Shown here: piece after piece, positions 1-8,185 of the stretch
Layout of the letters: each line of letters starts with the position of its first letter
Numbering within the stretch: position 1 is the first letter of the stretch
Assembly: GCA_017428265.1 (NCBI GenBank)
Contig: JAFRRD010000051.1
Span: 1 to 32,089 of the forward strand
Length of the DNA: 32,089 nt
DNA from: Lachnospiraceae bacterium
GTDB taxonomy: Bacteria > Bacillota > Clostridia > Lachnospirales > Lachnospiraceae
Reading direction: 5' to 3'
The notes under the pieces: generated by a model
What the model saw: the letters and a program-made list of their open reading frames with translations, nothing else
What the model was told of the DNA's origin: nothing
Databases searched by the model: none
Position numbers and translations under genes: made by a program

Positions 1-725
1 CGGCCGGTCGGATTGATGAGATAGGTCGTCTCATCATCCACCATGTCGCCCGGGACGGTCTCATCGATCACGTGTTTCCGGATATCTGCATGGATGCGCT
101 CCTGCGTCACGTCCGGATCGTGCTGTGCGCTCACGATGATGTTCGTGATGCGGGCGGGCCGGCCCTCTTCGTCGTATTCCACGGTGACCTGGGTCTTGCC
201 GTCCGGACGAAGGTACGGGAGCGTTCCGTTCTTTCTCACCTCGGTCAAGCGCCGCGCCAGGCGGTGCGCCATCGCGATCGGGTAAGGCATGTATTCGGGC
301 GTTTCATTCGTCGCATAGCCGAACATCATGCCCTGGTCGCCGGCACCGATGCGGTCCAGCGCCTCATCGTCCGGCTCGCCGCCGCGGGCTTCGAGCGCCC
401 GGTCCACGCCCATGGCGATGTCCGGCGACTGTTCGTTGATCGCGGTAAAGACACCGCAGGTATTGCCGTCGAAGCCGTAGTCGGAGCGGTCATAGCCGAT
501 ATCCAGGACAACGTTCCGCACGATCCGCGGGATGTCCACGTAAGCTTTTGTCGTGATCTCTCCCATGACAACCACAAAGCCGGTGCTGGTGAATGTCTCG
601 CACGCAACACGGCTCATGGGATCCTGTTCCAGAAGGGCATCCAGAATGGCGTCAGCGATCTGATCGCACATTTTATCCGGATGCCCTTCTGTTACTGACT
701 CTGAAGTAAAGAGGCGTTTCTCCAT
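1..725 (-). CDS. metK: S-adenosylmethionine synthetase, N-terminal part (runs off the window)
   Basis: This gene makes S-adenosylmethionine from methionine and ATP in the cytoplasm. The frame starts at an ATG (725-723) with [20 protein letters not shown], the family's N-terminal signature containing the ATP-binding EGHPDK. Further on are [18 protein letters not shown] and the [12 protein letters not shown] glycine-rich loop, both diagnostic of MetK. About 241 residues are visible, and the C-terminal third lies beyond base 1. The start codon lies one base after the murA stop, so the two genes are almost certainly co-transcribed with murA first. No SAM riboswitch can precede metK here because murA abuts it. 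Identification is by motif recognition and is very secure. Confidence 0.97.
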   Translation of the reverse strand, partial: MEKRLFTSESVTEGHPDKMCDQIADAILDALLEQDPMSRVACETFTSTGFVVVMGEITTKAYVDIPRIVRNVVLDIGYDRSDYGFDGNTCGVFTAINEQSPDIAMGVDRALEARGGEPDDEALDRIGAGDQGMMFGYATNETPEYMPYPIAMAHRLARRLTEVRKNGTLPYLRPDGKTQVTVEYDEEGRPARITNIIVSAQHDPDVTQERIHADIRKHVIDETVPGDMVDDETTYLINPTG

Positions 726-726
726 C

Positions 727-2016
727 TTATCCAACTCTCATCTTGAATTTATGAATATCTCTGTCGTCCTCGACGATGGCGATCTCGGCGCCGAGCTCCC
801 GGAGCTTTCCGTCGAAATTCTCATAACCGCGCAGGACGTATTCGATGTTGTTCACGACGGTATAGCCGTCCGCCGCAAGGCCCGCCAGCACCAGCGCCGC
901 GCCGGCCCGAAGGTCAGGAGCGTTCACTTCCGCGCCGCGCAGCATCCCGCTGCCCTTGAACACGGCCACGGTGCCGCGCACTTCCGCGTCGACGCCCATC
1001 TTGGCCAGTTCATCCACATATTTGAAACGGTGTTCGTAAATGCTCTCGGTAATGATGCCGGTGCCCTCGGCGAGCGACAGGCACACGCCCATGAGCGGCT
1101 GCATGTCCGTCGGGAAGCCCGGATACGGCAGGGTCTTGACGTTGCAGGCATAGAAATTCGGCTTGCCGGTCACGCGGATCGCGCTGCCGAGTTCCGTCAC
1201 TTCGCAGCCCATTTCGATGAGCTTCGCGGAAATGGCGTCCATATGCTGCGGGATGATGTTCCGCACCAGGATGTCCCCGCGGGTGATCGCTGCCGCCATC
1301 ATGAAGGTCCCGGCCTCGATCTGGTCGGGGATGATCATGTATTCGCTGCCGTGCAGGCGGTCGACGCCTTTGATACGGATGACGTCCATGCCGGCGCCCT
1401 TGATGGAGGCGCCCATGCTGTTGAGCATATTGGCCACGTCAACGATGTGCGGTTCCTTCGCCGCATTCTCGATGATCGTATTGCCCTTCGCCATCGCCGC
1501 CGCCATCATCAGGTTGATGGTCGCGCCGACAGAGGCCATATCCAGATAAATGTGCGCGCCGTGCAGCTCGCGGGCATCCAGAATGACCTTGCCGTCCTTG
1601 ATGGTGACATCCGCGCCGAGCAGGCGGAAGCCCTTCAGATGCTGGTCGATCGGGCGGGTCCCGATGTTGCAGCCGCCGGGCATGGCCACTTCGGCGTGGT
1701 GATATTTAGCCAACAACGCGCCGAGTAGATAATAGCTGGCGCGGATCTTCCTGACATTGTCGCTGTCGGCGCAGGCAGAAAAGATGTTTGCCCCGTTGAG
1801 GCGTGCCTTGTGCCGGGAGGGACGTTCCACCGCCACGCCGATCTCTTCAAACGCGGACAGCAGGACCTTGATGTCCATGATGTCCGGAAGATTGTCGACG
1901 AGGACGGTCTCATCAGCCATGATGGCAGCCGTCAGAACGCCGAGCGCGGCATTCTTGGCTCCGCTGACGGTGACCTCACCCACGAGGGGGATCCCGCCTT
2001 TCATGACATATTTCAT
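727..2016 (-). CDS. murA: UDP-N-acetylglucosamine 1-carboxyvinyltransferase (MurA)
   Basis: The enzyme transfers enolpyruvate from phosphoenolpyruvate to UDP-GlcNAc, the first committed step of peptidoglycan synthesis in the cytoplasm. The 429-residue length is normal. Conserved features are Lys21-Asn22 in SGAKNAAL, the catalytic loop [15 protein letters not shown] with Cys116 (the fosfomycin target), the [11 protein letters not shown] segment with the general-base Asp, and [13 protein letters not shown] near the C-terminus. The start is an ATG about 10 bases after AAGGAG. It is first in a murA-metK unit and has its own promoter just upstream. Clostridia often carry two MurA paralogs, and the sequence alone does not say which one this is. 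Confidence 0.97.
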   Translation of the reverse strand: MKYVMKGGIPLVGEVTVSGAKNAALGVLTAAIMADETVLVDNLPDIMDIKVLLSAFEEIGVAVERPSRHKARLNGANIFSACADSDNVRKIRASYYLLGALLAKYHHAEVAMPGGCNIGTRPIDQHLKGFRLLGADVTIKDGKVILDARELHGAHIYLDMASVGATINLMMAAAMAKGNTIIENAAKEPHIVDVANMLNSMGASIKGAGMDVIRIKGVDRLHGSEYMIIPDQIEAGTFMMAAAITRGDILVRNIIPQHMDAISAKLIEMGCEVTELGSAIRVTGKPNFYACNVKTLPYPGFPTDMQPLMGVCLSLAEGTGIITESIYEHRFKYVDELAKMGVDAEVRGTVAVFKGSGMLRGAEVNAPDLRAGAALVLAGLAADGYTVVNNIEYVLRGYENFDGKLRELGAEIAIVEDDRDIHKFKMRVG

Positions 2017-2053
2017 AAAGGTTGTTCTCCTTGGAAATCAAAAACGTGCTGAT

Positions 2054-2083
2054 AGTATAACACAAAGCGGGGCCGCTTGTAAA
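2054..2083 (-). promoter_or_regulatory. Predicted promoter of murA-metK
   Basis: On the minus strand, TTTACA (2083-2078) and TATACT (2059-2054) are separated by 18 bases, a good vegetative promoter about 40 bases before the murA start. The spacer contains the distal arm of the fba terminator hairpin, so the two signals overlap. Confidence 0.7.
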
Positions 2084-2108
2084 CTGCTTTCACAGCCGGG
2101 CGGCCCCG
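2068..2108 (-). terminator. Terminator hairpin downstream of fba
   Basis: CGGGGCCGC (2068-2076) and GCGGCCCCG (2100-2108) form a perfect 9-bp stem with a 23-base loop, 14 bases after the fba stop. Read on the minus strand the stem is followed by CTTTGTGTT, a moderate U tract. The plus strand has a cleaner T5 run, but no plus-strand gene ends here. Confidence 0.7.
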
Positions 2109-2121
2109 TTTTTCAGCCGGC

Positions 2122-3081
2122 TCAGGCCTTGCCGTTGCAGCCGAGGACGTTGACCAGTTTGTGGGCAACCATAGCCTTCACGGCCGCGCGGGCCGGTTTC
2201 AGGTACTGTCTCGGATCGAAATCAGCCGGATGCTCCGCGAAATACTTGCGGATGGTCGCGGTCATGGCCAGACGGATGTCGGAGTCGATGTTGATCTTGC
2301 AAACCGCCATCGAAGCCGCCTTGCGCAGCTGATCTTCCGGAACGCCGACCGCATCGGGCATGGCGCCGCCGTAGGTGTTGATGATCTTTACGAATTCCTG
2401 CGGAACGGAGCTCGAGCCGTGCAGGACGATCGGGAAGCCGGGCAGACGGCGGGCAACGTCTTCAAGGATGTCGAAGCGCAGGGGCGGCGGCTGCAGAATG
2501 CCGTTCTCGTCGCGGGTGCACTGTTCGGGTTTGAACTTGTAGGCGCCGTGGCTGGTGCCGATGGCGATCGCGAGGGAGTCGCAGCCGGTCTTTTCCACGA
2601 ATTCCTGCACATCCTCGGGACGGGTGTAGGAACCCTCGGCATGGCTGACTTCGTCTTCGATGCCGGCCAGGGTACCGAGTTCGGCTTCCACGACCACGCC
2701 GTGATCGTGCGCGTATTTCACGACTTCCTGCGTGATGGCGATGTTTTCTTCAAAGGGCTTGCCGGAGGCGTCGATCATGACGGAGGTGAAGCCGCCGTCC
2801 ACGCAGCTCTTGCAGGTCTCGAAGCTGTCGCCGTGATCGAGGTGCAGGCAGATCGGAAGACCGCTGTCTTCCACGGCCGCTTCGACCAGTTTCTTTAAAT
2901 AAATCGGGTTGGCATAGGCACGGGCGCCCTTGGAGACCTGAAGGATCAGAGGCGCGTTGTTCTCGCGGCCCGCTTCCACGATACCCTGGATGATCTCCAT
3001 GTTGTTGACGTTGAAGGCGCCGATGGCGTAGCCGCCGTCATAGGCTTTGGCAAACATTTCAGCGGAAGTGACTAAAGGCAT
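2122..3081 (-). CDS. fba: Fructose-bisphosphate aldolase, class II
   Basis: This zinc-dependent aldolase cleaves fructose 1,6-bisphosphate to DHAP and glyceraldehyde 3-phosphate in glycolysis and works in reverse for gluconeogenesis. It has 319 residues. The metal site is visible as CLHLDHGDS (catalytic Asp82, zinc His83), GTSHGAYKF (His178) and VLHGSSSVP (His221). VEAELGTLAG near residue 131 and KINIDSDIR for phosphate and substrate binding also match the FbaA/GatY-type family. The start is an ATG preceded by GGAGG at 7 bases. The gene appears monocistronic, with its own promoter and terminator. A tagatose-bisphosphate aldolase is the only serious alternative, and fructose-bisphosphate is much more likely for a single central-metabolism copy. 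Confidence 0.95.
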   Translation of the reverse strand: MPLVTSAEMFAKAYDGGYAIGAFNVNNMEIIQGIVEAGRENNAPLILQVSKGARAYANPIYLKKLVEAAVEDSGLPICLHLDHGDSFETCKSCVDGGFTSVMIDASGKPFEENIAITQEVVKYAHDHGVVVEAELGTLAGIEDEVSHAEGSYTRPEDVQEFVEKTGCDSLAIAIGTSHGAYKFKPEQCTRDENGILQPPPLRFDILEDVARRLPGFPIVLHGSSSVPQEFVKIINTYGGAMPDAVGVPEDQLRKAASMAVCKINIDSDIRLAMTATIRKYFAEHPADFDPRQYLKPARAAVKAMVAHKLVNVLGCNGKA

Positions 3082-3112
3082 AATATACCCTCCTGTGATT
3101 GGATTCTTTTTT

Positions 3113-3140
3113 ATTGTAGCACAGGCGCAAAAAAGCGCAA
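3113..3140 (-). promoter_or_regulatory. Predicted promoter of fba
   Basis: Minus strand TTGCGC (3140-3135), 16-base spacer, then TACAAT (3118-3113) preceded by TGC, an extended -10. This places transcription start near base 3106, about 25 bases ahead of the fba start codon. Confidence 0.65.
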
Positions 3141-3152
3141 GGCAAAACAGGC

Positions 3153-3181
3153 TTGTGTTTCTTCGTTTTTTTCTTTATACT
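3153..3181 (+). promoter_or_regulatory. Predicted promoter of the small conserved gene
   Basis: TTGTGT (3153-3158), a 17-base spacer and TATACT (3176-3181) give a start point near 3188. This excludes the longer upstream reading frame and supports a start at 3210 or 3213. Confidence 0.65.
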
Positions 3182-3212
3182 GGCATCATCACCGCGTTTC
3201 AGGAGGCAAATG

Positions 3213-3482
3213 ATGCGTATCTGGGGAAAAATCATCCGTGACAACCACCTGCTCCGGGATACCGTCGTGGTCCTGGAGGGACCGCAGCGCCGCACGCTCA
3301 AGATCTTCGAGGGGCTGCGCCTGATCTGCATGGAGTTTGACCTTGCGGTGCCGACCTGGCTGGATGTCAACGTTAAGGAATTTCAGCGGATCGCCAAGAC
3401 CCGCTTCCGCCAGGACTCCTTCATCGAGCAGATCCCGTTTGATTACCTGGAGATACAGGTCATCGAGGACGATATCCCCTGA
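3213..3482 (+). CDS. Small conserved Clostridia protein of unknown function
   Basis: An 89-residue acidic protein beginning MRIWGKIIRDNHLLRDTVVV and ending DYLEIQVIEDDIP. There are no membrane segments, signal peptide or catalytic signature. I recognise the pattern (MRIW.K, DNHLL.D, EFDL, P.WLD.N, KTRF.QDSFIE, DYLEIQVIE) as a small family recurring in Lachnospiraceae and relatives, with no function known to me. AGGAGG lies 6 bases before the ATG at 3213 and 3 bases before the adjacent ATG at 3210, so 3213 is preferred. It converges on pgi with four bases between the two stop codons and no terminator between them. Confidence 0.8.
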   Translation: MRIWGKIIRDNHLLRDTVVVLEGPQRRTLKIFEGLRLICMEFDLAVPTWLDVNVKEFQRIAKTRFRQDSFIEQIPFDYLEIQVIEDDIP

Positions 3483-3486
3483 AAAA

Positions 3487-4827
3487 TCATAATCTCTTCA
3501 GCAGTTCTTCGCGTCTTTCCTCGTACCCGGGCTTGCCGAGCAGCGCGAACATGTTCTTCTTGTAGCTTTCCACACCGGGCTGGTTGAAGGGATTGACTTC
3601 GAGCATGTAGCCGGAGATGCCGCAGGCATATTCGAAGAAGTAGAAGAGCTCGCCGAGCGCCTTCTCATTGATCGCATCCATATGGAGCATGCTCACGGGC
3701 ACGCCGCCGTCGGTATGCGCCAGCATAGTCCCCTTCATCGCACTCTTATTCACGAAATCAAGCGTCCTGCCAGCCAAATAATTGAGGCCGTCCAGGTCGC
3801 TTTCTTCTTTTGTCATCAGAACCGGTGCGCCGGCGTCGTCCACCGCGATCACGGTCTCCATGAGGATCCGCTCGCCGTCCTGGATGTACTGGCCCATCGA
3901 ATGCAGGTCGGTCGTGAGGTCGACGGCTGCCGGGAAAATGCCCTTCCCATCCTTGCCTTCGCTCTCGCCGTAGAGCTGCTTCCACCATTCAGAGACGTAG
4001 TGCAGGCCGGGCTCGTAGTTCGCGAGGATCTCGACCTTCTTGCCGTCACGGTAAAGGGCGTTCCGGATGGCCGCATAACGCAGGGCGTCATTTTCTTCGA
4101 ACGGTGCGCTCATCACGCGCTTTCTCTCCGCCTGCGCGCCGGCCATGAGGGCATCGATATCGATCCCGGCCGCCGCGATCGGAAGCAGGCCGACCGCCGT
4201 CAGCACGGAGTAGCGGCCGCCGACGTCATCCGGCACCACGAAGGTCTCGTAGCCTTCGCTGTCCGCGAGGGTCTTCAGGGCTCCGCGGGCGCGGTCCGTG
4301 GTCGCATAAATGCGCTTCGCGGCCTCTTCCTTGCCCACCTGCGCCTCGAGCAGGCCCTTCAGGACGCGGAAGGCCACCGCAGGCTCGGTCGTTGTCCCGG
4401 ATTTGGAGATGACGTTGATGGAGAAGCGCTTTCCTTCCAGCAGGCTGATCAGGCCGTTCATGTAGGCACTGCTGAGCTGATTGCCGGCAAAGACGATCTG
4501 CGGGCCGCCGCGTTTTTCGGCGGATACCGCCCCGGCAAAGGGATGGCTCAGGAGTTCGACCGCTGCGCGCGCTCCGAGATACGAGCCGCCGATGCCGACG
4601 ACCACAAGGACGTCGCTGTCCTTACGGATCTTCGCCGCCGCTATCTTGATGCGGGCAAATTCTTCTTTGTCATAATCCTCCGGCAGGTCCACCCAGCCGA
4701 GGAAATCATTCCCCGCGCCCTGCTTTCCCTGCAGGACCTTCGCTGCCGCCTCGGCGTCCTTCGCCGCCTGCTGCCAGGCCGCCTCGCTCACGAAACTCTT
4801 CGCATTTTTCTCTTCCAGTCTGATCAT
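3487..4827 (-). CDS. pgi: Glucose-6-phosphate isomerase
   Basis: Interconverts glucose 6-phosphate and fructose 6-phosphate in glycolysis. At 446 residues it is the short form usual in Firmicutes. Visible motifs are [14 protein letters not shown] around residues 77-89, the sugar-phosphate-binding [10 protein letters not shown] (141-150), [16 protein letters not shown] (PGI signature 1, from residue 201), the [10 protein letters not shown] segment with a catalytic Glu, and [12 protein letters not shown] near the C-terminus (signature 2). The ATG start has AGGAG at 5 bases. It begins 15 bases after the stop of the ComEC-like gene and is likely in the same transcript. Its 3' end nearly touches the opposing small gene. 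Confidence 0.96.
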   Translation of the reverse strand: MIRLEEKNAKSFVSEAAWQQAAKDAEAAAKVLQGKQGAGNDFLGWVDLPEDYDKEEFARIKIAAAKIRKDSDVLVVVGIGGSYLGARAAVELLSHPFAGAVSAEKRGGPQIVFAGNQLSSAYMNGLISLLEGKRFSINVISKSGTTTEPAVAFRVLKGLLEAQVGKEEAAKRIYATTDRARGALKTLADSEGYETFVVPDDVGGRYSVLTAVGLLPIAAAGIDIDALMAGAQAERKRVMSAPFEENDALRYAAIRNALYRDGKKVEILANYEPGLHYVSEWWKQLYGESEGKDGKGIFPAAVDLTTDLHSMGQYIQDGERILMETVIAVDDAGAPVLMTKEESDLDGLNYLAGRTLDFVNKSAMKGTMLAHTDGGVPVSMLHMDAINEKALGELFYFFEYACGISGYMLEVNPFNQPGVESYKKNMFALLGKPGYEERREELLKRL

Positions 4828-4842
4828 GGTTTCTCCTTTTCC

Positions 4843-5844
4843 CTATCCGGGGGTATAGTCGCTTGTGGGTCCCTGTTCAAAAAGGATCCCGTCATCGGTA
4901 AACCGAAAGACGATATCGCCCTGTTTATCGGTCCGGTAGAGGCCGACCCGCATGCTTTTCAGCCGATTCAGAACGGCCTCCTTCGGGTGGCCGTAGTCGT
5001 TGCCCGCGCCGCAGCTGATGACGGCAAATGACGGCTTCACCGCCTTGAGGAACGCCGCCGTGCTCGAGGACTGGCTGCCGTGGTGGCCGACGATGTAGAC
5101 GTCGGAGGCAAGGCGCCGCTCACCCTTGTTGTTCGCCAGCATCTCCGCTTCGCTGACGCTTTCGGCGTCGCCGGTCACGAGCAGTGAGTGCACGCCGTCG
5201 GTAAAGCGGAGAGCCAGCGAGCGGTCGTTTTCCCTCTCGTAATCGCTCCCGCAGGGGGCGAGCATGGTAAAGCGGCAATAGCCGAGGTCGAAAGTCTCAC
5301 CCGGCGCCGGATAGACGATCGCTGCCTTCCGGCTCACGAGGTGCTGCCGGAAGCTGTGATACATGTAGCTCTCCTCTTCGTACTCCGGCAGCAGGACCGT
5401 GTCCGCACCGAAAGCCTCCAGCGCACCGATCGCCCCGTAGATGTGGTCGGCGTCGTAATGCGTCGCAACGATGTATTTCAGATGCGAAACGCCCTGCTCC
5501 TTCAGGTACGCGACCGTGCGGGACGAATGGGCCGAGCCGCCCCCGTCCACCAGCATGGCTTCGCCGCCGCTTAGGATCAGCATAGCGCTGCCCTGACCGA
5601 CGTCGATCACGGAGATCACCGCCCGGACGCCGTCCGCCGGCGTCTCCGAAGCGATCATTTCCGGCTTTTTGAGCTCGTCGAGAAATGGGATTCCGATCGT
5701 CCCGCGGCTCCACAAGGCCGCCAGCGCCGCCGCAGCCAGAAGCACACCGATAAGCAGCCAGAGAAGAAGCCGTTTGCGTTTCTGCCTCGCGGCCCTTTTC
5801 CGCTGCTCTTTGCGGATCTTCCGTTTTGCTTCTTCCGGGGTCAT
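4843..5844 (-). CDS. Membrane-anchored ComEC/Rec2-like metallo-beta-lactamase-fold hydrolase
   Basis: A 333-residue protein with a very basic N-terminus (many Lys and Arg to about residue 25), one membrane segment at about 26-45, and an external metallo-beta-lactamase domain like that at the end of ComEC. Motifs are VIDVGQGSAML, LVDGGGS, the metal ligands THYDADHIYG (His129, Asp131, Asp133, His134), TGDAES and VGHHGSQSSS. The ComEC channel domain is absent, so this is a stand-alone extracytoplasmic hydrolase; nuclease or phosphodiesterase activity is a family inference. The ATG at 5844 is chosen because a promoter at 5892-5920 starts transcription near 5885. That excludes an in-frame TTG at 5901. 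It is upstream of pgi in the same direction. Confidence 0.85.
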   Translation of the reverse strand: MTPEEAKRKIRKEQRKRAARQKRKRLLLWLLIGVLLAAAALAALWSRGTIGIPFLDELKKPEMIASETPADGVRAVISVIDVGQGSAMLILSGGEAMLVDGGGSAHSSRTVAYLKEQGVSHLKYIVATHYDADHIYGAIGALEAFGADTVLLPEYEEESYMYHSFRQHLVSRKAAIVYPAPGETFDLGYCRFTMLAPCGSDYERENDRSLALRFTDGVHSLLVTGDAESVSEAEMLANNKGERRLASDVYIVGHHGSQSSSTAAFLKAVKPSFAVISCGAGNDYGHPKEAVLNRLKSMRVGLYRTDKQGDIVFRFTDDGILFEQGPTSDYTPG

Positions 5845-5891
5845 CGCAGTCCTTTCCTCCGCGGAAACGGCGCGGCTTCGGAGTCGTCTTG

Positions 5892-5920
5892 ATTTTAACA
5901 AAACGCGGCGTCTCTTTCAA
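5892..5920 (-). promoter_or_regulatory. Predicted promoter of the ComEC-like gene and pgi
   Basis: Minus strand TTGAAA (5920-5915), a 17-base spacer and TAAAAT (5897-5892). It is back to back with the murG promoter, with only 12 bases between the two -35 boxes. Confidence 0.7.
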
Positions 5921-5932
5921 TGCTTTTCTGCT

Positions 5933-5961
5933 TTGACGCCGCGAAAAACATATGGTATGAT
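5933..5961 (+). promoter_or_regulatory. Predicted promoter of murG
   Basis: TTGACG (5933-5938), a 17-base spacer and TATGAT (5956-5961) are close to consensus. The leader is about 39 bases and GC-rich, with overlapping GGTACC and ACCGGT palindromes. Confidence 0.75.
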
Positions 5962-6006
5962 GACCGCGGTACCGGTGACCGGCACCCTGCAGAAAGGCCT
6001 TGATCA

Positions 6007-7116
6007 ATGCCGACTATCGTTCTTACCGGCGGCGGAAGCGCCGGACATGTGACCCCGAATCTCGCGCTCGTGCCCGAGTTCAAAAGGCGCGGCTACGACA
6101 TCCACTATATCGGTTCCTACGAGGGGATCGAAAAAACGCTCGCCGGGCAGGCCGGGCTCCCGTACACCGGGATCGCCACCGGCAAGCTCCGCCGCTATTT
6201 CAGCCTGAAAAACCTGACCGATCCCGGCCGGGTGCTGAAGGGCTGCAATCAGGCGGCCCGCGCGCTGAAAAAAATCAAACCGGCCGCCGTCTTCTCCAAG
6301 GGCGGCTTCGTCGGCGCGCCTGTCGTCTGGGCAGCGCACCGCCTGGGCATCCCCTGCGTGATCCACGAGGCCGACCTGACCCCGGGCCTCGCCAACAAGC
6401 TCTGCTTTTCCTCGGCCGACCGCGTCATGTGCAACTTCTCGGAGACGCTGCAGTACCTGCCGCAGGGCCGCTCCCTCGTCAGCGGCTGTCCCGTGCGCGC
6501 GGAGCTGTTTGGCGGAAATAAGCAGGCCGGGCTGGATTTTCTCGGCTTTACCGGTGAAAAGCCGGTCCTTATGGTCATCGGCGGGAGCCTCGGCGCCGTC
6601 GCCGTCAACGAAGCAATCTGGAAAGCCCTGCCGGAACTCCTGAAGGACTTCAACATCGTCCATCTGGTCGGCAAGGGCAAGGGCGACGAAAGCGTGCAGG
6701 CAGACGGCTACAGGCAGTTCGAATACATCAGCCGGGAACTGCCGGATCTTTTCGCGGCCGCCGACATCGTGGTCTCCCGCGCCGGTGCGAACGCGATCTT
6801 CGAACTGGTCGCGCTGAAAAAGCCGAACATCCTGATCCCGCTCTGGACTTCCGCCTCGCGCGGCGACCAGGTCCTGAACGCGGAATCCTTCGCTAAGCAC
6901 GGCTACAGCAAGGTCCTTTCGCAGGACGGGCTGACGCCGGAGATCCTCGTGAATGCCATCCGCGAGCTCCATGCGGACCCTTCGTCCTATATCGCCGCCA
7001 TGGCCGCCAGCCCGCAGGCGAATGCGATCTCCACGATCGTCGATACGGTCGAAGCCGTGATCCGGGAGAAGAACCACGAACGCCCGGACAGAAAGAAAGA
7101 CCCGGACGAGATGTAA
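6007..7116 (+). CDS. murG: UDP-GlcNAc:undecaprenyl-pyrophosphoryl-MurNAc-pentapeptide GlcNAc transferase (MurG)
   Basis: Adds GlcNAc to lipid I to form lipid II at the cytoplasmic face of the membrane. The 369-residue protein has the GT-B glycine loop GGGSAGHVTPN at residues 8-18, SKGGFVGAPVVWAA, the IHEADLTPGLAN segment replacing the QEQN seen in proteobacteria, VIGGSLGAVAVNEA, and the nucleotide-binding SRAGANAIFEL. The C-terminus is highly charged. The ATG follows AGAAAGG at about 10 bases, a modest ribosome site. The gene has its own promoter and a very strong terminator, so it is monocistronic and separated from the usual mur/fts cluster. Confidence 0.95.
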   Translation: MPTIVLTGGGSAGHVTPNLALVPEFKRRGYDIHYIGSYEGIEKTLAGQAGLPYTGIATGKLRRYFSLKNLTDPGRVLKGCNQAARALKKIKPAAVFSKGGFVGAPVVWAAHRLGIPCVIHEADLTPGLANKLCFSSADRVMCNFSETLQYLPQGRSLVSGCPVRAELFGGNKQAGLDFLGFTGEKPVLMVIGGSLGAVAVNEAIWKALPELLKDFNIVHLVGKGKGDESVQADGYRQFEYISRELPDLFAAADIVVSRAGANAIFELVALKKPNILIPLWTSASRGDQVLNAESFAKHGYSKVLSQDGLTPEILVNAIRELHADPSSYIAAMAASPQANAISTIVDTVEAVIREKNHERPDRKKDPDEM

Positions 7117-7125
7117 GCGGAACAT

Positions 7126-7167
7126 ACAAAACAGGGGTCTGACGCATCTGTCAGGCCCCTGTTTTGT
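7126..7167 (+). terminator. Strong terminator of murG
   Basis: An 18-bp stem (7126-7143 with 7150-7167) has only one G-U pair and a 6-base loop. The distal arm ends CCCCTGTTTTGT, so the A/T pairs of the stem supply the U tract. It is symmetric enough to work in both directions and marks the left edge of the A+T-rich island. Confidence 0.9.
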
Positions 7168-7303
7168 AGTTAGAATCAAAATCTGAAATAGAATGAGCTT
7201 ATTTTCTTAACTGCAAATCAGCGAAAATCTTCACCTAATGATTTCTATGAAATGCTGATTGGTATAGTTTAGGGCTTTCTTGCATACGATATCTAATAGA
7301 TAA

Positions 7304-8164
7304 TTAGTTTTGACAATTCATATCCGCCCAATCTTGTGCTTTCATATCAATTCCATATGTAAAACTGATGGAACCATAACCAGGAATCGAGAATCCCGGG
7401 TTTAATAAAACCGTAGAATGACCATATTCTGCATATGCGGATAAATCATGACGAATATAATTCTTATAAAGTGTAAAAATACCATATCCCGATTTTGCCC
7501 AATAATAATTATCATTTTGTGTCATGGCGAACTTAAAACCACCGCCAAATGATGTCGGACCATTATTGGGCACATATGTTGCGGGTAAATATAAGTTGCT
7601 GCCGGTTCCAGTTATTGAAACATAAGTTATATATGATAACGTCCCATTTATTGTCCAATCGTTCCACGAAACAGCAACAATGTCTCTTGTTTTAATTAAC
7701 GGGACACCATTCCAAGAAAAATCATAGCATAAGCGCGCATTTGTTCTGTTATCGGCTTGCGACCAAGTAACAAAATCAATATATAAATCAAAGAACAAAG
7801 TGGCTGCAAGTGCCCTTATCTGTTCTTCAGAGCCATTAAATGATCTCAATATCATTATCTGCTCATTTGAATATCCAAGATTAGATAATGCTGCGTCATC
7901 TAAAACCATAAACTGTCGTAGATGGTTAGAATATGCGTCTTCTAGATGTCGTATAGAATTGATATCCTCAGATGTATATCCTTCATCAAATAATTCCGAA
8001 TCGGACCGTTCCTTCATATTAAGCAAATAGTCATATTCGTTGATTGTTGTTGCCCGTCCATTTAGCATTTCCCGGGCGTATGCAGCTAATTCAAAACCGC
8101 TCAATAATATAGCAAACGCAATAAGTAGGGCCATTCTTCGTACAGTTTTTTTCCATGTAATCAT
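7304..8164 (-). CDS. Secreted protein of unknown function in an A+T-rich island
   Basis: A 286-residue exported protein. Residues 1-31 form a signal peptide (basic start, hydrophobic core around 11-24, AAYA cleavage region). Two copies of a helical motif follow: SELFDEGYTSEDINSIRHL and AALSNLGYSNEQIMILRSF (pattern LxxxGYsxEqIxxlR). The rest is rich in Tyr, Trp, Asn, Thr and Gly and looks like a beta-rich secreted domain, with ATLFFDLYIDFVTW and YGHSTVLLNPG. The ATG at 8164 is preferred because GGAG lies 8 bases upstream, inside the alternative frame from 8176. It starts 21 bases after the XRE gene and is probably co-transcribed with it. Codon use is far more A+T-rich than in the neighbours, suggesting transfer. 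I do not know its function. Confidence 0.8.
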   Translation of the reverse strand: MITWKKTVRRMALLIAFAILLSGFELAAYAREMLNGRATTINEYDYLLNMKERSDSELFDEGYTSEDINSIRHLEDAYSNHLRQFMVLDDAALSNLGYSNEQIMILRSFNGSEEQIRALAATLFFDLYIDFVTWSQADNRTNARLCYDFSWNGVPLIKTRDIVAVSWNDWTINGTLSYITYVSITGTGSNLYLPATYVPNNGPTSFGGGFKFAMTQNDNYYWAKSGYGIFTLYKNYIRHDLSAYAEYGHSTVLLNPGFSIPGYGSISFTYGIDMKAQDWADMNCQN

Positions 8165-8185
8165 TTTTTTCTCCATTCATAATTA

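Noticed and set aside
1-725. SAM riboswitch for metK
   Set aside because: metK begins one base after murA, leaving no leader.
751-1728. Long plus-strand frame opposite murA
   Set aside because: Rich in His, Arg and Asp as expected for the complement of a GC-rich gene; murA on the other strand is unmistakable.
5845-5901. N-terminal extension of the ComEC-like protein from a TTG
   Set aside because: The predicted transcription start lies downstream of that TTG.
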